Of a DNA stretch of 64,000 bases, positions 10,151 through 20,647 are shown in pieces. The position numbers and the translations under genes were made by a program. The notes below the pieces were generated by a model that saw only the letters and a list, made by a program, of their open reading frames with translations, had not been told where the DNA came from and did no database searches. This stretch comes from Plumapathes pennacea. Taxonomy: Eukaryota > Cnidaria > Anthozoa > Antipatharia > Myriopathidae. Each line of letters begins with the position of its first letter. The first letter of the stretch is position 1. The stretch covers positions 13,106,667-13,170,666 of the forward strand of contig OZ038465.1 in NCBI GenBank assembly GCA_964036295.1, in the 5' to 3' direction.

Positions 10151-10324
10151 TGTAACCGGATTTAGCTATCGATTCTGTTCCCTTATTCGTTTCCGGTTCC
10201 GGTTACCATATTTAGCGCATCACGTGCTACGAAGTAGGTTTTCGGAAGGAGTTCACGACGAGATTAAAAGTGTTGTTGTCGTTATGCGAAGTCCTCGATA
10301 TTTACTGGAGATTTAACTGTTACA
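10151..10324 (+). repeat. 3' long terminal repeat
   Basis: This copy matches the 5' LTR base for base by eye over 174 bp. It is followed by CCCG, the right copy of the target duplication. Confidence 0.97.
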
Positions 10325-10734
10325 CCCGGGGGGGGGGGGGGGGGGGGGGTACTCCCATGTATTTCCTATATAGGGATGTTCCGCCCGATAGGGTATCATT
10401 TTCAGGGTCTTCTGTCTTAAACAGGGTATCAAATTTTACATTTTCGTGTCTTAAACAGGGTTATTTTCTGAAGATTTTCTCCTCTTCCCCTCCCCCCTCA
10501 ACCACATTTTTGCTCTCGTCATTTTCGCGTGATTCCTTCATATGTTCCAGTAGAAACGCGTGCAACGCAGGCTAACTTATCTAAACTTAGTCTTGAACAG
10601 GGTATCAAATTAGAGCACTTTGTCTTAGACAGGGTAGTAAAATTTCCCTTTTTGTATCTTTAATAGGGTCAGGGTTTTATAGAGTAAGCGGAACACCCCT
10701 ACCCAAATTCCTATTGAGTACCCCACCCCCCGGG
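10325..10734. mobile_element. Foldback/MITE-like element split by the Gypsy insertion
   Basis: The left end reads CCCG, a run of about 20 G, then GTACTCCCATGTATTTCC and GGATGTTCCGC. The right end, reverse complemented, reads CCCCGGGGGGTGGGGTACTC, then AGGAATTTGGGTAGGGGTGTTCCGC. These are imperfect terminal inverted repeats of roughly 60 bp. Between them GGGTATCA/TTAxACAGGGT motifs recur. There is no coding capacity. Near-identical GCTGAAGG(G)CC stretches at 3878 and 10735 may be the element's own target duplication, now separated by the retrotransposon. Confidence 0.7.
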
Positions 10735-12044
10735 GCTGAAGGGCCGCTAAAGAGAAAGTTTCTATTTTGGTTTAAGTATATACTGTACAAAGAAACTGTG
10801 TTTATTTTTACTGATTGACCGTTTTAAAGTTTACCGCCATGGTTTTCTGGGTGTATACTTTGTGAGTCTTTTAGAACACACAGCCGGTCGAATTCAACGG
10901 CCCTTGGTACCTAAATATATTTCATCATTTGGATAAAATGTATTGGGAATGATGTAACGTAACACCATTTTTGCTGTCGTGTTTATTTCAAAAACGTAAA
11001 TATTTTGAAAGCATCAGGTGCAGTGTACGTAAGGAGTGCGTTCACAATCAAGTTAGGGCTCGTCTCTCAGTTTCCACGTTCTGTGACACTTGCTTCTCCA
11101 AATGGCTGTTCTCGTGTGTTCATATCAAGTGCTACTCAGAACAACAGCTGTATTGTCCTTGTTCCACAGTCTGAACGCACAAGGTTAGTGCTATTACCCG
11201 TTTTAAACTTGCTTGAGCTTCCGGAGTTAGAGGGGTGTCGTTGACTCTGTGTGCACCGTCATTATACCAATCATCCCTGCATTGGCCTCTCGATTGGAAA
11301 AAAAAGAATAGTAACTCGGACCTTGTCGAAGGCGACGGAACTTTTATATGATTTACATCAATCTTCACACCACTAGCTATGATTCAGTCGCAAGAAACTG
11401 GGCGAGAAACAAAACACAAGACATTTAGCAATAACGGACACGTTACAGGGTTTTGTCAGACGGTTTTCAATCCTAGCAGAATTTTATATTTAGCGGGTTC
11501 CGTTTTCGGAGTGTACGAGGACAAGCTTTTAATGTTAGTTTAAAATCGAGCAGAAGTAACGTAACGATCACGATAGCTGCGGGATTAGTGCTAGAAATAA
11601 CGAAACAGTGACGTAAACAGATTCGAGAGTTGGTTGAAATGCGATTGCGGCGTCAGGAGCCTCCAGTCACTGTTATTCTACACGTATGTTAGAATGTTTT
11701 GTAACCGTGCACATGAAATCCAGCGGTTAATTCACATTTTTAGCTTTTAAAACTAAACTCTCTAGTCCATTGTTTTCGTTGAAAACATACTTTAAATTGA
11801 CAGTGTATTGGCCCAAAAGACCTGTCGGACCCCGGCCTGATTTTGGACTGCAATACTTTTCAAGGTAGCCTTGTCTGGAGTTTAGCTTCCTGGTTGGCAA
11901 GTGCTTTTCTGGTTGGTCAGCTTATCAGCATGGTTATCACTTTATTTATTTCTTCTAGCCGCAACTCAGCCCCTTCTGTGGCCTGCTGGAAAGTATGGCC
12001 TCCCCATGCCCAACTCCGGCTGTCCAAGCTCTCTTGGGTTTCTC
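10735..12044. other. Non-coding, no gene recognised
   Basis: Several frames of 67-82 codons overlap on both strands without splice-site or domain support. I see no repeat until the satellite begins at 12045. Confidence 0.5.
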
Positions 12045-15000
12045 TAAACTTTTAGCGCGCGAGTCGTTAGAAATTACAGCAAATTGCAGCAAATCATGCA
12101 CTAATTAATTCATCACACCTTTCGAGTTAAGCTGCTATATCTCGGCAACGGATGAACATAGATAAAGCAAATGTATTGCAAAAAGTCTTCTTATAGTCCA
12201 AGGAAGGTTTCCTGAAAGTTTCAAGAGTTTTCAAGTTTTGGCCAAAATCGGCAAAAAACCCTGTGCTATAGCCTTAGTATTTTGTCAAAACTCCAACATT
12301 TTTCGACCATCTCAGAATCGCATGAAACTTTCAGGAAACGTTGCTGGGACTATGCCGACACAGTCTGCATAGTTTTCGTAAACTTTTAGCGCGCGTGTCG
12401 TGAGTAATTACAGCAAATTACAGCAAATCATGCACTAATTAATTCATCGCACCTTTCGAGTTAAGCTGCTATATCTCGGCAACGGATGAACATAGATAAA
12501 GCAAATGTATTGCAAAAAGTCTTCTTATAGTCTAAGGAAGGTTTCCTGAAAGTTTCAAGAGTTTTCAAGTTTTGGCCAAAATCGGCAAAAAACCCTGTAG
12601 CCTTAGTATTTTGTCAAAATTCCAACATTTTTCGACCATCTCAGAATCGCATGAAACTTTCAGGAAACGTTGCTGGGACTATGCCGACAAAGTTTGCATA
12701 GTTTTTGTAAACTTTTAGCGCGCGCGTCGTGAGTAATTACAGCAAATTGCAGCAAATCATGCACTAATTAATTCATCACACCTTTCGAGTTAAGCTGCTA
12801 TATCTCGGCAACGGATGAACATAGATAAAGCAAATGTATTGCAAAAAGTCTTCTTATAGTCCAAGGAAGGTTTCCTGAAAGTTTCAAGAGTTTTCAAGTT
12901 TTGGCCAAAATCGGCAAAAAAAACCCTGTGCTATAGCCTTAGTATTTTGTCAAAATTCCAACATTTTTCGACCATCTCAGAATCGCATGAAACTTTCAGG
13001 AAACGTTGCTGGGACTATGCCGACACAGTCTGCATAGTTTTCGTAAACTTTTAGCGCGCGTGTCGTGAGTAATTACAGCAAATTACAGCAAATCATGCAC
13101 TAATTAATTCATCGCACCTTTCGAGTTAAGCTGCTATATCTCGGCAACGGATGAACATAGATAAAGCAAATGTATTGCAAAAAGTCTTCTTATAGTCCAA
13201 GGAAGGTTTCCTGAAAGTTTCAAGAGTTTTCAAGTTTTGGCCAAAATCGGCAAAAAACCCTGTAGCCTTAGTATTTTGTCAAAATTCCAACATTTTTCGA
13301 CCATCTCAGAATCGCATGAAACTTTCAGGAAACGTTGCTGGGACTATGCCGACAAAGTTTGCATAGTTTTTGTAAACTTTTAGCGCGCGCGTCGTGAGTA
13401 ATTACAGCAAATTGCAGCAAATCATGCACTAATTAATTCATCACACCTTTCGAGTTAAGCTGCTATATCTCGGCAACGGATGAACATAGATAAAGCAAAT
13501 GTATTGCAAAAAGTCTTCTTATAGTCCAAGGAAGGTTTCCTGAAAGTTTCAAGAGTTTTCAAGTTTTGGCCAAAATCGGCAAAAAAAACCCTGTGCTATA
13601 GCCTTAGTATTTTGTCAAAATTCCAACATTTTTCGACCATCTCAGAATCGCATGAAACTTTCAGGAAACGTTGCTGGGACTATGCCGACACAGTCTGCAT
13701 AGTTTTCGTAAACTTTTAGCGCGCGTGTCGTGAGTAATTACAGCAAATTACAGCAAATCATGCACTAATTAATTCATCGCACCTTTCGAGTTAAGCTGCT
13801 ATATCTCGGCAACGGATGAACATAGATAAAGCAAATGTATTGCAAAAAGTCTTCTTATAGTCCAAGGAAGGTTTCCTGAAAGTTTCAAGAGTTTTCAAGT
13901 TTTGGCCAAAATCGGCAAAAGTATTTTGTCAAAATTCCAACATTTTTCGACCATCTCAGAATCGCATGAAACTTTCAGGAAACGTTGCTGGGACTATGCC
14001 GACAAAGTTTGCATAGTTTTTGTAAACTTTTAGCGCGCGCGTCGTGAGTAATTACAGCAAATTGCAGCAAATCATGCACTAATTAATTCATCATACCTTT
14101 CGAGTTAAGCTGCTATATCTCGGCAACGGATGAACATAGATAAAGCAAATGTATTGCAAAAAGTCTTCTTATAGTCCAAGGAAGGTTTCCTGAAAGTTTC
14201 AAGAGTTTTCAAGTTTTGGCCAAAATCGGCAAAAAAAACCCTGTGCTATAGCCTTAGTATTTTGTCAAAATTCCAACATTTTTCGACCATCTCAGAATCG
14301 CATGAAACTTTCAGGAAACGTTGCTGGGACTATGCCGACACAGTCTGCATAGTTTTCGTAAACTTTTAGCGCGCGTGTCGTGAGTAATTACAGCAAATTA
14401 CAGCAAATCATGCACTAATTAATTCATCGCACCTTTCGAGTTAAGCTGCTATATCTCGGCAACGGATGAACATAGATAAAGCAAATGTATTGCAAAAAGT
14501 CTTCTTATAGTCCAAGGAAGGTTTCCTGAAAGTTTCAAGAGTTTTCAAGTTTTGGCCAAAATCGGCAAAAGTATTTTGTCAAAATTCCAACATTTTTCGA
14601 CCATCTCAGAATCGCATGAAACTTTCAGGAAACGTTGCTGGGACTATGCCGACAAAGTTTGCATAGTTTTTGTAAACTTTTAGCGCGCGCGTCGTGAGTA
14701 ATTACAGCAAATTGCAGCAAATCATGCACTAATTAATTCATCACACCTTTCGAGTTAAGCTGCTATATCTCGGCAACGGATGAACATAGATAAAGCAAAT
14801 GTATTGCAAAAAGTCTTCTTATAGTCCAAGGAAGGTTTCCTGAAAGTTTCAAGAGTTTTCAAGTTTTGGCCAAAATCGGCAAAAAACCCTGTGCTATAGC
14901 CTTAGTATTTTGTCAAAATTCCAACATTTTTCGACCATCTCAGAATCGCATGAAACTTTCAGGAAACGTTGCTGGGACTATGCCGACACAGTCTGCATAG

Positions 15001-16609
15001 TTTTCGTAAACTTTTAGCGCGCGTGTCGTGAGTAATTACAGCAAATTGCAGCAAATCATGCACTAATTAATTCATCGCACCTTTCGAGTTAAGCTGCTAT
15101 ATCTCGGCAACGGATGAAGAAAGATAAAGCAAATGTATTGCAAAAAGTCTTCTTATAGTCCAAGGAAGGTTTCCTGAAAGTTTCAAGAGTTTTCTAGTTT
15201 TGGCCAAAATCGGCAAAAAAAACCCTGTGCTATAGCCTTAGTATTTTGTCAAAATTCCAACATTTTTCGACCATCTCAGAATCGCATGAAACTTTCAGGA
15301 AACGTTGCTGGGACTATGCCGACACAGTCTGCATAGTTTTTGTAAACTTTTAGCGCGCGTCGTGAGTAATTACAGCAAATTACAGCAAATCATGCACTAA
15401 TTAATTCATCGCACCTTTCGAGTTAAGCTGCTATATCTCGGCAACGGATGAACATAGATAAAGCAAATGTATTGCAAAAAGTCTTCTTATAGTCCAAGGA
15501 AGGTTTCCTGAAAGTTTCAAGAGTTTTCAAGTTTTGGCCAAAATCGGCAAAAAACCCTGTGCTATAGCCTTAGTATTTTGTCAAAATTCCAACAATTTTC
15601 GACCATCTCAGAATCGCATGAAACTTTCAGGAAACGTTGCTGGGACTATGCCGACACAGTCTGCATAGTTTTTGTAAACTTTTAGCGCGCGTCGTGAGTA
15701 ATTACAGCAAATTACAGCAAATCATGCACTAATTAATTCATCGCACCTTTCGAGTTAAGCTGCTATATCTCGGCAACGGATGAACATAGATAAAGCAAAT
15801 GTATTGCAAAAAGTCTTCTTATAGTCCAAGGAAGGTTTCCTGAAAGTTTCAAGAGTTTTCAAGTTTTGGCCAAAATCGGCAAAAAACCCTGTGCTATAGC
15901 CTTAGTATTTTGTCAAAATTCCAACATTTTTCGACCATCTCAGAATCGCATGAAACTTTCAGGAAACGTTGCTGGGACTATGCCGACAAAGTTTGCATAG
16001 TTTTTGTAAACTTTTAGCGCGCGCGTCGTGAGTAATTACAGCAAATTGCAGCAAATCATGCACTAATTAATTCATCACACCTTTCGAGTTAAGCTGCTAT
16101 ATCTCGGCAACGGATGAACATAGATAAAGCAAATGTATTGCAAAAAGTCTTCTTATAGTCCAAGGAAGGTTTCCTGAAAGTTTCAAGAGTTTTCAAGTTT
16201 TGGCCAAAATCGGCAAAAAACCCTGTGCTATAGCCTTAGTATTTTGTCAAAATTCCAACATTTTTCGACCATCTCAGAATCGCATGAAACTTTCAGGAAA
16301 CGTTGCTGGGACTATGCCGACAAAGTTTGCATAGTTTTTGTAAACTTTTAGCGCGCGCGTCGTGAGTAATTACAGCAAATTGCAGCAAATCATGCACTAA
16401 TTAATTCATCACACCTTTCGAGTTAAGCTGCTATATCTCGGCAACGGATGAACATAGATAAAGCAAATGTATTGCAAAAAGTCTTCTTATAGTCCAAGGA
16501 AGGTTTCCTGAAAGTTTCAAGAGTTTTCAAGTTTTGGCCAAAATCGGCAAAAAACCCTGTGCTATAGCCTTAGTATTTTGTCAAAATTCCAACATTTTTC
16601 GACCATCTC
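12045..16609 (+). repeat. Satellite array, 14 monomers of about 330 bp
   Basis: Monomers begin TAAACTTTTAGCGCGCG at 12045, 12379, 12708, 13044, 13373, 13709, 14023, 14359, 14673, 15007, 15343, 15675, 16007 and 16341; the last is cut off at about 16609. Lengths run 334, 329, 336, 329, 336, 314, 336, 314, 334, 336, 332, 332, 334. Two types alternate in the left part. One has CGTGTCG, ATTACAGC and ATCGCACC early and ACAAAGTTTGC late; the other has CGCGTCG, ATTGCAGC and ATCACACC early and ACACAGTCTGC late. This gives dimeric units of about 665 or 650 bp. Every monomer carries GTTTCCTGAAAGTTTCA and, about 100 bp on, its exact reverse complement. Confidence 0.98.
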
Positions 16610-16908
16610 TCGAGCAAACTCAAGTCTGATTTGAAGTCCACACAGACAAGCAGGAGGTCGTGTGCTTGACCGGTGACACCACAGGCGACCCAGGTTAAGG
16701 ATATCAGTCTTCTTTTCTTTAAAGTTTGAGTGCCGAATATCGAGAAATAATTCACGAAATACTTGAATAAAGGAACTGAAACTTGCTTTGCATGTTGCTT
16801 TTATTTGCTTTTGAGCTATGGTCTCGACCACAGCGATTTCCGCGTTTACTATTTTCGCCCATTGGAGGCAAAACGAGACCTGGACGAACGAAATTAGGCC
16901 TGCGCTCG

Positions 16909-17252
16909 GCTATGTTTAAAACCTGGAACAGGGAACCAGAAACCAGGAACCAGGAACCCGGGAGGATATTACACAGCGGAGCGAAGATATGAATTCTATT
17001 TTCGAATGGCAAAAACAATATTTTATGAACGAGCGCTGCGCGAGTGAGTAAAATATTGTTTTTACCACTCGAAAATCGGTTCACGATTCGTGGTTCCAAG
17101 TTCCCATTCCCGGTTCCTGGTTTCAGGTTCTCGATTCCGAAGTTTCCGGTTCAGGTTCCAGGTTCCCATTTCCAAGGCCAGTTTCGGTTCTAAGGATTAC
17201 GGTTCCTAGGTTCCCGGTTCCCGAGTTCCCGGTTCCAGGTTTTAAACATAGC
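16909..17252. mobile_element. Foldback element with GGTTCC-rich arms
   Basis: A perfect 21-bp terminal inverted repeat starts GCTATGTTTAAAACCTGG at 16909 and ends with its complement at 17252. Both arms are built from degenerate GGTTCC/GGAACC words. At the centre is a second hairpin: TTTTCGA.TGGCAAAAACAAT at about 17000 pairs with ATTGTTTTTACCACTCGAAAA at about 17055-17077. No coding capacity. It lies between the satellite array and an eroded satellite monomer. Confidence 0.85.
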
Positions 17253-17377
17253 TATGCCTTCACACTGGACATCGCGCTTTGAATGTGTCAAGAAAACATA
17301 AACGCCATGAAGAGAGGTGGAGGGGTTTGTGCTGTGTTTGACCCAATCTCAAAATCAAAGTACAGTCTCGGCGTAAT

Positions 17378-17680
17378 ACTAGCATCGCATGAAACTTTTA
17401 AGAAACGTTCCTGGAAATATACGTAAGGTTTTGATATGCAATTGAGCAGGCCGCGAATAGTAAGACTCCAAACTTCGCCTAACAATTCACCATTTTCAAT
17501 CAAAAGAGCATAACACTGCGTAGCTTTCTTGCTATATCTCGTCAACCGTTGAAGAAAAATAAGACAAATGTATTGCAAAAAGTCTCGTTATAGTCTCAGG
17601 AAGGCTTCCTGGAGTTTGAAGAGTTTTAAATTGTTCGTCAAAAGTGGCCGATTTTCGAAAAAAATGGTAAGGCTATAGCT
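17378..17680 (+). repeat. Divergent relic of the satellite monomer
   Basis: GCATCGCATGAAACTTT, GAAACGTTCCTGG, then GCTATATCTCGTCAAC, CAAATGTATTGCAAAAAGTC, TTATAGTCTCAGGAAGG and TTCCTGGAGTTTGAAGAG follow the order of the monomer in permuted form, with many substitutions. It stands alone about 0.8 kb from the end of the array. Confidence 0.8.
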
Positions 17681-18129
17681 TAAAGGATCAAAAACTTCAA
17701 ACGATCAAATCCAAAAGCCTTTAAAATGAGTACATCGTTGATTTGGAACTAATATAGCTGAAGGTTCTATTTGGCCAAATGTGTAAATAAATGAAGCAAA
17801 GAACGAAGATAAAAAAGTGGCTCCCATAATCGTAACGCTTGTTAACTGACCTATATATAGCTAGCGGATCACATCTATATAACAAGCTGTACTGTCCTCG
17901 CACACCGTAATCATCCTCAACAAGGCATACCGGGATAATTCACTTATGGCTCAGGGGCCGAATTATCTCTTCCTCATAAGAAGCCTGCAGGTTGGTGGAC
18001 AGGGAACTGCCTTGTGGCGGATCCGCACAGTGAGCGGGAAACAAATCAAAATTTTTTTGTCATTAGCTTTTCATTTTTGATTTTCTTTTTTGATAAATAA
18101 CGAATGAAGCATATCTGGAATGGAAAGAG

Positions 18130-18470
18130 TACCTGAAACTCGTACCATGATTTCTCTAATTCTAAGAACTGATATTTTCGTCGCGATATCTTCACACGTG
18201 AAGGATAAAAATGATACCCACAGTGCGCGCGATTTTTGAAGACAGCAAGTTCTGACAGGGAATAAAGGCTGTGGGATATGTCTTTGTGCTGGATATTTCA
18301 TTGATAACTAAGATATAATAAAGAGAACATTGCACAGCCGTTTGGAGATACGAATTTTATCTTCTCGTGTTGATAATATCTCTCAATCGTGAGAAATACT
18401 ATCAACACTCGAAGATGAAAATCGTATCTCCGCACGGCCGTGTAATATCCTCTATATCTGAAATGTAAGT
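18130..18470. mobile_element. Palindromic MITE, copy 1
   Basis: The right half is a hairpin: GGAGATACGAATTTTATCTT and TCGTGTTGATA pair with TATCAACACTCGAAGAT and GAAAATCGTATCTCC. The left half has CTGATATTTTCGTCGCGATA, CTTCACACGTGAAGGATAAA and AATAAAGGCTGTGGGATAT. The order matches a second copy at 54355-54672. No open frame. Confidence 0.8.
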
Positions 18471-20339
18471 AGTACCTGCAGATGTTTGGGAATGAATAAG
18501 AAAATGTGGGCTATTGGTAGCTGGACTAGTGGTCATCTTGATATTAGCTTCAAGTGATGTACTAGTCCATCAAATTTCACAGGGTAATTATTTAACTAAA
18601 ACGATCAGGTTTTTTTTTTTTTTTTTTTTTTAATCACAATTTTGGTCCAGGCCAGGAAAATCAGTTCCATTGAAATATAGAATTATGGAACTCCAGAGTA
18701 CCCATTATGGAATACGAATTATGGAATACGGTACACACTAAATGAAATATGAATAAGAAAACAAAATTAAAAACATAAATATAAAAATGTAGAAAACATT
18801 TACATACAAAATGTATAAATAAAGGCAATTTTTTGATAGACATGATAGTTCTTACTTGCCTGTTTGTCTACATGTATTTATCTATTCCAATCTTTCTGCT
18901 TCTTTACCTGGGGTCTCTTTCTGTCTGTCTGCCCATCTATCCATCCATATTGATTGTTCTGTCTGTCTTTCAGTCTACTTGTTTGTCTATCAATACTTCC
19001 AATAAACTATTAATAAATTATTATTTGCTGTTCTGCAGCACACAACAAAATATAAATAGGTATCCTAAATAATTTATTTGGGATGCCAATCATAAGCATA
19101 CACCTTAAAACGTTCTGTTTCTTTATTGCACTCTCACACCTCTTGGTTTCTCTCATAATTTACAATCGAAAGTTTGTGGCATCGACCAGCCTATTAAATT
19201 AATTATGTGAGCTCAAGCTGAGAACAGATTAGAAGGTTCTTGGTTCATATTTTGTGGTCAAATTTTGGTTTTGTTTGTTTTCAGGTGTCACATACGAAAC
19301 ACTGCTACTACAGTACATGGTGTTGAAACCAGCTATCAAGGAAATAGTGACCAAGTAGCAGTTCTCACCTTACCACACCTGCCAAGAACATGAACAGAAC
19401 AAGACTCTTCAGCAGATATCATGCAGATCCATGGAGTGAAAGCCGCTTACATCCAGCACTGCTGCCCACTGATGATCTATCCTCTTGTGTGTCTGTAAAT
19501 AAATAAAGAACAGCTGAGTACAAAATATATTAAGTGCATTTTACTGTCAAGTCAACAGAGTAACAAAAGTCAGTGTTTCCCAAAGCAATGATTTAAAAAG
19601 ACAAGGTGTTACGACCGCATTAGTGTTTTTGATATAATACCCAGAGAGTACTTTGACAGTATGAAGTGTCAGGAATGGTTTGAAATGAAAGGGTGCCCTG
19701 GAGGAAAACTTTGAAATGACTGTGTGTTTCCTAGAAGGATGCTACGAATGAACAGGGTTAAATTCCCATGGAGGGACAGTTTGAAATGACAGATTTGTGT
19801 GATTTAAGGTTATGCTTTCACACAATCATTAACTGAACCATTCACCAGATTTCTCGACAGTAAATCTTTCACTGTTAGGAGTGATAACCTCCAATGTCAC
19901 CAGGAATTTAAAATATCGCACAGGTTGCTTGTTGAACTATCAATAGAGTACCAAAGGGATGATATCACAAAAACATTTTTTTAATGGATTTTCTCCAATC
20001 TTCAGAAAAAAAAATGGCCTGTCTGAAATAGTTCACACACAAAAATTTGCTCTTTAGTGGAATGAGCAGCTGAGATATGCATGAGCATTTGAAGTTCAAA
20101 TTGCTTCACGCTAAACCCTCTTATTTAGACTGTCAGTTCCTTTGATTTAGAACTGACGCTAAAAGGAGAGTTTAGTATGAGAATGCCTGGAACTTTAAAC
20201 TTCTATGCTTTCAGTGAAATTTTGAAATTTTGCACAAATTCTTGCAACAGCTGTGTATATCACATAAAGTGGCTTGCAAAATTATGACGTCACACTTTAG
20301 TACTCTATGGTAGTTTGCAGTGATCAGTAAAGTTCCCTT
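18471..20339. other. Non-coding; one possible terminal exon at 19285-19360
   Basis: A T-tract lies at about 18609-18632. At 19284 TTTTCAG precedes an open stretch encoding TYETLLLQYMVLKPAIKEIV and ending in TAG, and AATAAATAAA follows near 19499. This could be the last exon of an unrecognised plus-strand gene, but no upstream exon was found. Nothing else supportable is seen. Confidence 0.3.
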
Positions 20340-20647
20340 GGCCTGTTGGCTGTGGTGATTCTCAAGCAGCCTTACTGAAACTATGAGAACCAAGCCGACT
20401 TCTTTGCTGGCATTGAGGGTGCATGGTCACTGCATGCCACAGATTTGTTTGTGTACGTCCTCAATGGCCGGGTATTTGAACGTGGCTTGTTGGTTGTGGT
20501 CATTGTAATTATATTTGAGGTCTCATTTGCTAACAGCCTCACTGAAACTATAAGAGCCAAGCCGACTTCTCTGTTGACCTGCATGCCACAGATTTGTAGC
20601 TATTTGTTTGTATACGCTCTCAGTGGCCGGGTATTTGAACGTGGAGC
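20340..20647 (+). repeat. Two-copy tandem duplication, ~150-160 bp unit
   Basis: The units at about 20340-20486 and 20487-20647 share TACTGAAACTAT, CCAAGCCGACTTCT, GCATGCCACAGATTTG and GGCCGGGTATTTGAACGTGG, with small insertions between them. Confidence 0.8.

Larger units (their letters stand above)
3890..10324 (+). mobile_element. Complete Ty3/Gypsy LTR retrotransposon
   Basis: The element is 6435 bp. Two 174-bp LTRs, 3890-4063 and 10151-10324, start TGTAACCGG and end TGTTACA, and I see no difference between them. It is flanked by a 4-bp duplication, CCCG, at 3886-3889 and 10325-10328. Inside are a candidate primer-binding site, one uninterrupted gag-pol frame and a purine-rich tract directly before the 3' LTR. 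The domain order protease, reverse transcriptase, RNase H, integrase defines Ty3/Gypsy. Identical LTRs and the intact frame imply a recent insertion that may still be competent. It interrupts the left end of a foldback element. Confidence 0.97.

Noticed and set aside
11005-12055. Small plus-strand frames before the satellite.
   Set aside because: Short, mutually overlapping, no recognisable motif, signal peptide or convincing splice borders.
12045-16609. Satellite as a hammerhead-ribozyme retrozyme array, since monomer size is in that range.
   Set aside because: No CTGATGA..GAAAC core was found on either strand of the monomer; the nearest is CGGATGAAC, which lacks the partner.
12045-16609. 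CRISPR-like regular repeat array.
   Set aside because: The whole ~330-bp unit repeats with no unique spacers, and the setting is eukaryotic.
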